DNA of 64,000 bases from Charina bottae (lineage: Eukaryota > Chordata > Lepidosauria > Squamata > Charinaidae): positions 59,173,914 to 59,237,913 of the forward strand of contig JALMGJ010000002.1 of assembly GCA_023362775.1 (NCBI GenBank), written 5' to 3'. A program made the translations under genes and the position numbers. How positions within the stretch are numbered: position 1 is the stretch's first letter; each line of letters begins with the position of its first letter. The notes beneath the pieces were generated by a model. The model was not told where the DNA came from, did not search any database, and saw nothing but the letters and a program-made list of their open reading frames with translations. This document shows, in pieces, positions 55,015-64,000 of the stretch.

Positions 55015-56332
55015 TCTAAAATTATGCCTGCTACTTTCAGGAAGTTCATCACTCCTTTCAAGAAAGTAGTTGCATTTCCTGCCTATTTCACACCGTTTGC
55101 AAGAATTTCATCCTCAAGGAGCGATGAAGGATTGCATTTTGTTTTCAGTGTATAATGTTGCCAAGTGGTCTTCCTTCCTTCCTTTTAAAATGACTTATGT
55201 TCTTTCAGCAGCATGAGGCCTGCAGAGAGAATTCTTCCTCAGCAATATTCAGAGAGTGCTCACGTGGCCTTTGTGTGATCATGTTGGCAGTTCTGGAAGT
55301 TCTGCTGTAGAAGAACCATCCTTGAGATGAGCCTTGTGCCATTGGGTATACAAATGCACCTATGGCAAGGTTTGGAAAGTCCTTTTTAAGGTTGAACTGG
55401 TAACAGTTTTTTAAACAATGCTTCATGGTCCCATAGACAGTCCAGGAAGTGCTGCAGTCAAGGAGAATGACATTAAGAGAATCTAGAGCTGATGTGAATG
55501 CACAGGGCATTTTGAAGCAGGTTAAAGGCCCCTTGTTTCCCTGACACACTTCATAAGTGCAGCTCCTTCCTCTTCCCAGTCTTTTTCCTCTCCTTTTTAT
55601 TTTGTTCCTACCTAACAAGTAGATGAGAATTAAGAGTAAAATGGAAAGGGGAGGAAAGATTTGGCACACCATTAATCTAAACCAGCATTAATGAAACTTC
55701 AAGAATTGAAATCCATAAATTTATAAAATGAAACGATATGATATGTATATGATATATGATTGGGGTGCTGTTTGTTGTGTTGAGCAGACCTATTTGTATT
55801 TTATTATGATTTTGTTTTTTTAAATCTGTTTTTGCTAGCCCCCTTGAATGTCATTTTGGTGGCAGCATATACATCCAATGAATAGATCAGTATATACAAA
55901 TATAAATATAATAAATATAATAATAAAGGATGACTATGAAAACTATCGCTGAATATTGTTCAGTATGGAGTGAAGTAAACCTCTACCCATTTTAGCAATT
56001 TGACATATTTGCATGCCAGTGATTTCTGTGAAGATGCTATATTAGGATGTTGTATGAATCCGGCAGCATTCAGGAAGAATTATGTCTTTGAGAAGATCTC
56101 TGTATAAACTGTAACTTACTTCATAAAGGTGGAGAAATTGAGTAAAATACTTTTATCAGGATGCTTCTTTATCCAGTGTTTTTTAAATCTCAAAGTCATC
56201 ATTTTAGCTTTCATTCATTTTTTGTTCCTGGATATTTCCAGTAAATATCTGTTTAGTGCAACATTTTATAGTTATGGTGACCAGCCCAATACCTGTATAT
56301 GAAGTTCAGAATATATGTACTTGCTTCATACT
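55015..56332. other. No recognised feature
   Basis: AT-rich. A 155-residue open frame on the minus strand (55205-55672) has no recognisable domain and I do not call it a gene. Confidence 0.4.
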
Positions 56333-56334
56333 TA

Positions 56335-56648
56335 GGCTGACCATATTTCAGGATGGCAAAACGGGATGGGGTCTTATGTAATATTCCATATTTATGAAAA
56401 AGACGGGTCCCCGCCCCCCGGTCTGCGCGATTGGCTCCCGCCTGTAAACCCCACCCCCTGGTCTGCGCGATTGGCTCCTGCCTGCAAACCCCGCCCGGTC
56501 AGCGCTCTGGCTCGGATCCTCCTTCCGTGCCATTCCTGCCAGGTTTGAAAAACGGGACAAAATTGAGATTTTTATGAAAACGACGGGACGGTTGAAAAAT
56601 GCTTAAAAAACAACACTGTCCCATTCAAAACAGGACGTATGGTCAGCC
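56335..56648. mobile_element. TA-target DNA transposon with CCAAT/GC-box cassette
   Basis: Terminal repeats GGCTGACCATA and inverted TATGGTCAGCC with TA on both sides (56333-56334 and 56649-56650). The interior has AAACGGGAC-type motifs and two copies of the GGTCTGCGCGATTGGCTCC cassette (56401-56500), nearly the same as in the hAT element at 4241. Confidence 0.82.
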
Positions 56649-56798
56649 TATTCATACTGGACAATTTGAGTATTGCAAGTTGCAATTCATAATGTGCAAG
56701 TGGAGTCTCCTAGCTGTTTCAGTGCAGCTTCTTTTCATCCTAGTAACACATATGGAAGGAGATACTTTAGGGCAAGGAGGGGACAAGAGTCTCTAGAT

Positions 56799-57067
56799 CA
56801 GGGCTTTCCAAAGTGCTGCCGCTGGCGAGCGCGCGCACGGCGACAGCGCGGGGGGGCGTGCGGCGGCCTGCGCGCACGGTGGCGGCGCGGGGGTGCGTGC
56901 GGCGGCGCGCGCGTGCATGGCGGCCGCCGTGCATGCGTGCGGCAGCGCGCGCGTGCATGGTGGCCGCCGTGCATGCGCGCGCTGCCGCTTCCGGGTGGTG
57001 TGGCGACACACCACGCTGTGTGTGGCGACACACTTTTGTGTCGCGACACACAGTTTGGAAAGCTCTG
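56799..57067 (+). mobile_element. hAT element, GTGTCGC family
   Basis: Ends CAGGGCTTTCCAAAG and inverted CAGTTTGGAAAGCTCTG, with exact duplication CTCTAGAT at 56791-56798 and 57068-57075. The interior is CpG-dense with GCATGCGTGCGGCAGCGCGC-type repeats. No transposase. Confidence 0.92.
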
Positions 57068-57075
57068 CTCTAGAT

Positions 57076-57873
57076 GATTGTTTCATGAAAGCCTAGCCAA
57101 AAAGCTTTATGTGTTATTTTCCACTATCTCCTGTATCCTATATAAACTTGATATAAATAGATAGACCAAATATAGCTTATTATCCACTTACTTTTTCCCT
57201 GATAGCAGCTCCTCATTTAAGAAGTTTTTTCTGTGACTGAAAGAAATTACTTAATGTTCTCTTAATCTAGGGAAACTGTTGCTCAGCTACCATGAACTTT
57301 CCAACTAGATACATCAGGGATCCACTGTTGAAATGTGGTGTGCCTCTCTATCTTATCTTTACTTACTTCATGAGTAAAAAATGATAGCATGTGACTTGCA
57401 TTTGCAATCACTATAAAATTACTGTGTACTGTTGTTATTTCTTAGCTTTCTTTCCCATAGAGAAGAACATAGTGCTGTTTTCAGTTACCACTTTCCTACC
57501 CAAGAAGGAATCCCAGTTTTACTTCACCCCAGTTATTAATTTAACAGTAGTTTTACCACCTCGAATAAATAAGAGAGAATAAGCACCATGTGTATACCAC
57601 TGGTGTTAGAACATAATATAAGAAAAGCATTGTTGGTTTGGACTAAGGCATGCCTAGTTTGGCATCTGATGCCTGAAGTGGCAGCCAGCTGCCTGCAGGA
57701 AGCAAGACATGGGGCCATTGGATTCAGCCTCTGATCTCCTTCACTCAACAATGAAGCTCCTGGCGGTAGTTTATAGTTGTCCTGAGAAACAGCCATTGAT
57801 TGCTGAGTTCTTTGCTGTCTCTTTGCATTTCCAAAAATGCGTTCAATTCCTCTGCAAGGCAACTTTTGGTATA
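57076..57873. other. No recognised feature
   Basis: AT-leaning, apparently unique. Confidence 0.4.
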
Positions 57874-57881
57874 TTCTGGAG

Positions 57882-58107
57882 CAGGATTTTTCCAACCGGG
57901 TTCCACAGAACTCGGGTTCTGAGAGAACTTGATGGGCTTCTGTGAGAGACCAAGTGCAAAAAAGAAAAAAGAGAAAGAAAAAAGGTTCACTCACAGCCAA
58001 TTTTCTATCACTGAAATTCTGTGTCACGATCTGTGGTTTTGGGATTTATTTACTGTATTTATTTTAATTAACAGGTTCTGTGACCTGAAAAAGTTTGAAA
58101 ACCCCTG
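57882..58107. mobile_element. Old hAT MITE
   Basis: Ends CAGGATTTTTCCAACC and inverted GTTTGAAAACCCCTG. The flanks TTCTGGAG (57874-57881) and TTCTAGAA (58108-58115) look like an 8-bp duplication with two changes. Confidence 0.7.
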
Positions 58108-58115
58108 TTCTAGAA

Positions 58116-60857
58116 ATAATAGAGTAGAAAACTGCATTTCATCCTCATTGTCCATGGCCGAGGAGGAGGCTTCTGTTATTGCCTGAATGTTGTTTTCAAC
58201 CATTGACACTTGTAACATTGTAACATGAATTCTGGTTACCTCATGCCTTACAGACTTTTTGGGGAGTTAAATATTTTGTTTCCTTTTAATCTTTTTTATT
58301 TCTTAAAAATACTTTCCTTCTGATGAACACACTCTGTACCTCATTTAGGTATATAGTTTTGTTTTTGTGTCTGTCAGAAGCATTGGGACTCCAAAGTGCA
58401 TCCGTACCTCAACTGAATGGATCTAGTCAAACCAATCAAAATCTTCTATTTCAGGGTCCATAATAGTGCTACCTGCCCTTATTAGAGCAGTTCAGTAAAA
58501 ACTGTATTCAATGTTTAGTTTACCACTCCCTACCAAACTTCATAATTGTGAATGCTTCTCAAAATGATAATGCTTATGTTGACTACGAAGATTTGACTTT
58601 AAGGACTAAAAGCATTATTCTGCCATAGATTGCAACTCAAAATAGCAAACTTTTAGATATGAATGATACTTTATCAATATTTCCTCTGTGAAAATAGCTG
58701 TACCTCTATTTAGCTATCTGTACCTCTATTTAGCTATCGAGTTTTAAAATCATTTCTTATTTTCAAGTAGTTCTGTTAGTTCATATCCATCAACTTAAAA
58801 GATGCATACTTCCACGTCTCGGTAAGAGCATTCTTATGTCTTAAGGTCCATGACTGGAAATGATCTCTTCCAGATTCATATTCTGCCTTCTGGATCTCTT
58901 CCAGATTTATATTCTACCTTCTTGGCATTACACTGAGGATCTTTACAAAGGACGTGGCCATCATCACAGCGATTTTCACTTAAGAGGAATGATAATTTTC
59001 CAGATAAAAGACGCCTGGACAGACTGAAACTTGTATCAGTGGCTTATGAGTAACTTCATCATTTTGACTTTTCATTGGTTCATTTAATGTTAATGTCCAT
59101 TAGGTTTCAGGAGGCAGACAAATTGCATAAATAAATAAATAAGTTTGGATTCAGGCTTTGTACAAGATATTATGCAAGTCCTTAAAGCAGTCAGAAAACT
59201 TTCAAATTGGCATATACGGCTAAATAGACCCCTTTCCTCTGTTTAAAAAGGTTTGTGGTTCCTATTGCTTCTTCACTCTCTAGTATGGGTTTTAAATTTC
59301 AGCTCTCTTTGCATTGCAAAGGACTTGAATTACAGTCTTTAAAAATGTATTTGTCTGGAATCTTGAGTTTTTAATGCCAAAGTACTTTTCTCCAAAGCCT
59401 TCTCTCAATTACATTCTCCATCATTTTATTATTCTACAATATGTTGCTTATCAGTTGTATTCTCAGAATTGATGCTGAAAATGTTGGTGCTTATGACTAT
59501 ATAGGATAAACTTTAAAAAGCTAGTGACTGGACCCATAAGCTACCTATGCCCCCCCCCCATCCATTTTTTGTAGTATCCAGAACCCCTCCCCCCCTCAGC
59601 TTACAGAATTTTAACAGCAAATAATCTAACATTAGCAGCACATTTCCCTGCTTAAAAAAATAAAAACAATAAAGGCATAGTAGGGTTTTTGCATACCATA
59701 AGGTGCAAAATGAAACCACCTGTCTGATACCTCTTAAAATAAAACCTTAAAAACTATGAAAATCTGCCTGTCTACCAAAGGATTGTTTGCCCCAGAGCAT
59801 TATTTTTACTATTTTCCATAAAATAATATGATACTGAGAATGGATAGTATTGCCTAGGATGGTACCGATGCTATATCAACAGTTCTTTCTTTACCCCCAG
59901 TAGCATTAGACATACCAAGATATCCACTGGACTCATTTACTTCTTACCGAGATGGAACAAAGTGCCCAAGAGTCCTCACAGAATATGGCAGCAAAGAATA
60001 TTTTCATTATTTTACAAATGGTAAAATTATTTGTATCTGAAGGTATTAATTCATATTTTCTGAACAAGCCTTCTCTAGTTTTTCTCCAGGTTTAAGACCA
60101 GCATATCTCTACTCACCTTGTTCTAGCCAACTGCGTTCTTCCATTCCTGTAGGTTGGATAACAAGGCTAGACAGAGCTGTTTTAGGATGTGCAGTTCTTT
60201 CCTCAGTTTTGGAATAAGGTATCTTCATCACCACTTCTGATTAATAGTTGCTGTTTATCCATAAACATAGTGCATTGAGACTAGACAAGGAAAAAGCTTG
60301 CTTACCTCTGACTTTGCTTCTTTGAGATTTCATACATGTGACCCACCCACAGGGTGTCATACAACCCTCCCATCCCATAAAAGGCCATAGCATTAAGTCT
60401 AGGAGGTGAGGTAAATAGCAGGAGCCATTAACTTGAAAAAGCACAATAGTTGTAGATGTTAATGGTGCTTCCTCCCAAAATCTGTTCATTCTAGAACCTT
60501 CCAAAGGATGGCCAAGGCAGATATATAGATCTTGCAGGGCCATAATAAAATGTAAACAAAAGCAATCCCAAGCTGACAATCATTACTCCATCTTCTACTT
60601 CTTTCTATTATGAATTGTCCACTGTTCAGGTTTTTACATTAAGAAATAGGGGAACACTTCCTTTCTGCCACTTTCTCCATGCCACTTGTAATTTTACATA
60701 CTATATTATTTTCCTCTGTATTCTATACTAGGTAATCACAAACCCTTGCAATTTTTTGTACAGTGCAGTTACTATAATTAATGTTTTAATGCCACCTTCC
60801 TGGCTCTATTATATGTGATTGAAGCCCTATTCATCAGATTCCAAATGTAGTTGCTAT
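58116..60857. other. Mostly unrecognised, small tandem duplications
   Basis: AT-rich sequence. CTGTACCTCTATTTAGCTAT is duplicated in tandem at about 58697-58739, and CTCTTCCAGATT(C/T)ATATTCT at about 58864-58920. C-runs occur near 59550 and 59590. No gene or transposon recognised. Confidence 0.45.
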
Positions 60858-60897
60858 ACACACACATACACACACACAAACACACACATATACACAC
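60858..60897. repeat. (CA)n microsatellite
   Basis: Interrupted ACAC run with TA and AA interruptions. Confidence 0.9.
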
Positions 60898-61195
60898 TGA
60901 TATTGACAATTTTATTTATGATTTTTTTTCTAACATGGAATCTGTTGTTTCCATAGTAGCTAGGCACTGGGTAATATTTGGATTTTACCTTTGCAGAATT
61001 GTAGATCTCATCATAATCCTGTATTGTTAGCTTGAAAAAAATAATCTAGTAGTGTATAGTAGTATTAAAAAAATGTTTCCCTGAAAATATTGCTGTAGAA
61101 ATTTAGCAGGGTAGTGTATTTAGTATTAGGAGAGATACTTGTAATACATTCCTAAACATGATTAACTGGATATGCTGATGATGCATTAAGAAAAA
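60898..61195. other. No recognised feature
   Basis: AT-rich sequence. Confidence 0.4.
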
Positions 61196-61291
61196 CAGCT
61201 TTCCCCAAATCTAGTGCTCTCCAGATGTGTTCAATTATAATTCCCAGATATACCAACAAGTCCATGGAGGATGCCAAGTTGGGGAAGGCTG
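61196..61291. mobile_element. Probable hAT MITE (CAGxCTTTCCCCAA family)
   Basis: CAGCTTTCCCCAAATCTAGTG at the left and TTGGGGAAGGCTG at the right, with GATGTGTTCAATTATAATTC inside, match a common vertebrate fold-back MITE. No clear target duplication. Confidence 0.65.
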
Positions 61292-62489
61292 GTAGAACCC
61301 CCTATAGTGATGCCTGTAGTCTAGATACTGCCATCAGCAGTGAATTTGCAGCATTGTAGTCTGGTAGAAGAAATAGAAAGGGGAGGAAGAGTAATTGAAC
61401 AGTTCTGCCCATTTATTTCTTTGTGGTATGTCCAGGAGAGAAACAAGGAGCAAGGCTTCTTTGTATCAGAAGAAACCCAACAAGGAAGTAGGACAATCAA
61501 GATTTTTTTGTCCATGGCAAAACCTTACTGGGTAGATGCTGGTTATGGGCTGTGAGAAAAAGATAGACATGCAGAGAAATGGACACCCAGAGCAGTGAGT
61601 GTCATCATCTAGTGAGGCAGAGCAACTGAATGCCAGCAGTGTTGCTCTAGAAATCCCAATTTCCAGCAAAAAAAATGGGGAATAAAGACCTTTTAATTCT
61701 TGACAAATTTACTTATACTAGCCTCTGGGTTGTCTACTATCTTATTCACATCCATCCCTAGGAAAACAATAGTACACGAAATCTCCCTCTGATTTTCAGC
61801 AGATTATTTATCCAGAGAGTAACACCTTAGTTCTCTTCAAATTTTACAGTAGTGAATTTTTACTGCAGCTCTTGTTCTGACTTGACTTGTTTAGTATTGT
61901 GTTAGCTGGGTTGGCTTCCTATTCTCAGATAAGCCCTTCACTTGAGTCATTTATGTAGAGATTCATTTGTACCCCAAGTTATCTTTGGTAGAATTAACAG
62001 GTAAGGTCCATCCCTGTTTGCAAAATGTAGCTTCTGTTTCATTGTAGTAAAAGTATTCCCATATGACTAAGAATGTCACAGAACAGATAAAACATCCTGT
62101 TTCCATGCTTACCTGATCTACTATCAGATTTAAAGACAAAAAGAACTTAACAATTGTTTTCACCCAAATGCATTTTAGGATTGTGGGATGTTTGAAGAAG
62201 GCTGTTGCATGTTCCCAGGATAAGATGCAGTTGCTCTAAGAATAGCAGACAGGTATTGTGTTTGCCCACTGGGAGCTCCAAAGCACCATGTTAACATATA
62301 GTTGTCTATGGAGTTTAGCAATTGAAATATTAGGGTTTATATGATTAAAGCAATGAGAACATGGCTAATAACTCAGGCTTTTTAAAAATCATGCTTATCT
62401 ACATTCTAGGTTTCCTTCTGGTAAAGTAGAATATATTACTTGTATGTCTTTTCTAAACCTGAAATAATTTGCCTTAGGTATTTTTCTAG

Positions 62490-62490
<1 letters not shown>
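61292..62490. other. No recognised feature
   Basis: AT-leaning, apparently unique. Confidence 0.4.

Positions 62491-62526
<36 letters not shown>
62491..62526. repeat. (CA)n microsatellite
   Basis: Uninterrupted ACAC run. Confidence 0.95.
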
Positions 62527-62528
<2 letters not shown>

Positions 62529-63106
62529 AACTATAGCTTCTCAAATAAGAGAAAACTGGCTCAGAATAACAGATTTCTTTTTTCCCTAGCTATTTATTAA
62601 CAGGCCAGAGGGGGGAAAAGTGCTAAGATAGAAACCACAGAACTTTTATTTAGGTAGGTATTAGGATTTGGCCAGAAAGACGTATGATTTATATAAGTCA
62701 TGTAGTAGGAAAGAAACTAATGTTGAATAATACTAATTACTATTAATAGAGTTCAATTTTGATTCCTAAATCCTGCTTTTTTCCCCACCTTAACTATACT
62801 TTTTGACTGTACAGATTAGTTTTCATTATTATTTTCTTGCATTTTTAATATTTGCACTTCTCTTTAGGAAAGACTTTTATCAATCGTGGAGTTGTGAAAA
62901 GTTTGTATAATCTTGTAGGTATATGATCATAGCTTAAAGTTTTACAACTCATGAAGTAATTAAATGTGTGAACATAGCTACAGTCTTTTTTGGGTGGTTT
63001 TATTTCCAATATAAATAACTGCAATTAATAAGAAAAGCTAGAGGCTTCTGCACAAAACAATTACAATTTTTGATGAAACAAACATTTATGTATTTAAAGA
63101 AAATAC
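62527..63106. other. No recognised feature
   Basis: AT-rich sequence. Confidence 0.4.
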
Positions 63107-63260
63107 AGGTGGTTCTCAATTAATGACTACTTGTTCAGTGACTGTTCAAACTTACAACGGTGCTGAATGAGTGGTAGTTACGACCGGTCCTCATGCTTAC
63201 TTCAGTTGCAGCATCCCTGCAGTCACATGATTGTGATCTGGACACTTGGTGTCTGGCTTG
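63107..63260. mobile_element. Truncated CAGGTAGTCC-family MITE
   Basis: TACAGGTGGTTCTCAATTAATG and CCTGCAGTCACATGATTGTG resemble the left half of the family at 43450. The copy ends where L2 tail sequence begins. Confidence 0.55.
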
Positions 63261-63261
63261 C

Positions 63262-64000
63262 AACTTATTTATTTAATAAATGTATATGGCCGCCCAACTC
63301 GTAATGTATAATGTATAACGATGTATATGTATGAAGATGTATGTAAGCCGCCTAGAGTCCTCCGTTAGGGAGGGGATAGGCGTGGTATAAATACAAAAAT
63401 AAATCAATCAATCAATCAATCAATCTCACACACAGTGACTCTGGGCAGCTTGCAAAATTAAAATCCACAATATAAAAAACCCATTGACCCCCCACCCCCT
63501 ACGGCAGCTACAAACACAATCAAATCAGCCACTTGATCAGCTCTGTGTCAACCTGGGGTCCCCAGGCCCGCTGACAGAATCACATCTTCAGGGCCTTTCG
63601 GGATAGTATCAAGGTAAGGCCAATCTAATCTCTGGAATAATGATGTTCCACAGGGAGAGAGCCACCATGGAGAAGCCCTTTTTCATGACCCCACTTCCCT
63701 TAAAGAAGGGACCCATAACATACGCTACTTTCCAACTCTGGTGGGCCAGGTAGATGTAACTGGGGAAAGGCAGTCCTTCAAATAACCAGGCCCCAAGCCA
63801 TGTAGGGCTTTAAAGATGATAACCAGCACCTTGAATTGGAACTGGAAGCAAATCGGCAACCAGTGCAGCTCCCACAGAAGAGGTGACACATGCGCAAAAA
63901 TAGACTTGTGCAAAACTGCATTTTGAGCCAACTGAAGCTCCTGATATTCTTCAAGGGCAGCCCCATGTAGAGTGCATTATGGTAGTCCAAACGGGAGGTG
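63262..64000 (-). mobile_element. L2 LINE, ORF2 C-terminal part (minus strand)
   Basis: The minus strand reads DYHNALYMGLPLKNIRSF, then after a frameshift KMQFC/QNAVLHKS, and LLWELHWLPICFQFQFKVL and FKALHGLGPGYL, the standard L2 C-terminal motifs. The 3' tail runs to 63262, where TATATGGCCGCCCAACTC marks the terminus. A SINE tail (63301-63425) is inserted in it. The element runs off the right edge of the window. Confidence 0.85.
63301..63425 (+). mobile_element. SINE 3' tail fragment inserted in L2
   Basis: GTAATGTATAATGTATAACG, then TAAGCCGCCTAGAGTCCTCC and GGGAGGGGATAGGC match 49985-50090 almost exactly and end in (AATC)n (about 63401-63425). Only the tail was copied, as expected for a severely 5'-truncated insertion. 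Target duplication not clear. Confidence 0.75.

Noticed and set aside
55205..55672. 155-residue minus-strand frame
   Set aside because: No recognisable family, no splice context and no paralogue in the window. A frame of this length can occur by chance in 64 kb.
307..57067. CRISPR-like or bacterial repeat arrays from recurring GTGTCGC blocks
   Set aside because: The repeats are transposon ends and minisatellites in a vertebrate genome, with no spacer-repeat architecture.

Overview
This is a non-coding, repeat-rich stretch of a vertebrate nuclear genome, almost certainly a squamate reptile (lizard or snake). The evidence is the mix of mobile elements: Bov-B/RTE, L2, CR1 and L1 LINEs, tRNA-derived reptile SINEs whose tails resemble Bov-B, Penelope-like elements, and many short hAT and TA-target DNA transposons, all in an AT-rich background. 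I find no convincing protein-coding exon of a host gene. Species and locus cannot be named from the sequence.

Layout. 0-5.4 kb: four DNA transposons and a fold-back Penelope-like copy. 5.4-12 kb: mostly unique AT-rich DNA, an RTE 3' end, microsatellites and one arm pair of an unexplained inverted duplication. 12.05-13.6 kb: the only host-like functional region, a CpG island with a strong splice-donor match at 13023/13024, which may be the promoter and non-coding first exon of a plus-strand gene; what follows would then be intron. 13.6-25 kb: mostly unique DNA, with a SINE split by two transposons, a second inverted duplication and a Sauria-type SINE. 25.1-31 kb: one old minus-strand RTE LINE, interrupted by a 1.1 kb possible solo LTR and by a 2.46 kb chimeric, palindromic hAT element. 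31-36 kb: LINE tails, an L2 3' end and a CR1 fragment. 36.25-38.26 kb: a 2 kb GC-rich hAT element with a minisatellite in both orientations and probably captured sequence. 39.5-40 kb: a Penelope-like 3' end with a hammerhead-ribozyme core. 41-50.2 kb: more hAT copies, an RTE with a Bov-B nested in it, and a tRNA-headed SINE. 51-54.1 kb: an L2 LINE split by an L1. 54.6-64 kb: L2 fragments, DNA transposons and microsatellites.

How the parts relate. Eleven hAT insertions carry matching or near-matching 8-bp target duplications with TA at positions 4-5 (NNNTANNN), the pattern known for the Buster branch of hAT; a twelfth keeps TA on one side only. Seven of the twelve share the end CAG(A/G/T)GCTTTCC and inner GTGTCGCGACAC repeats. 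A GC-rich module combining an ATTGG (inverted CCAAT) box with CCCCGCCCC boxes recurs inside four families with different ends, as if one promoter cassette had been shared. The order of events can be read from nesting: SINE, then hAT and MITE; RTE, then LTR and palindromic hAT; RTE, then Bov-B; L2, then L1; L2, then a SINE tail.
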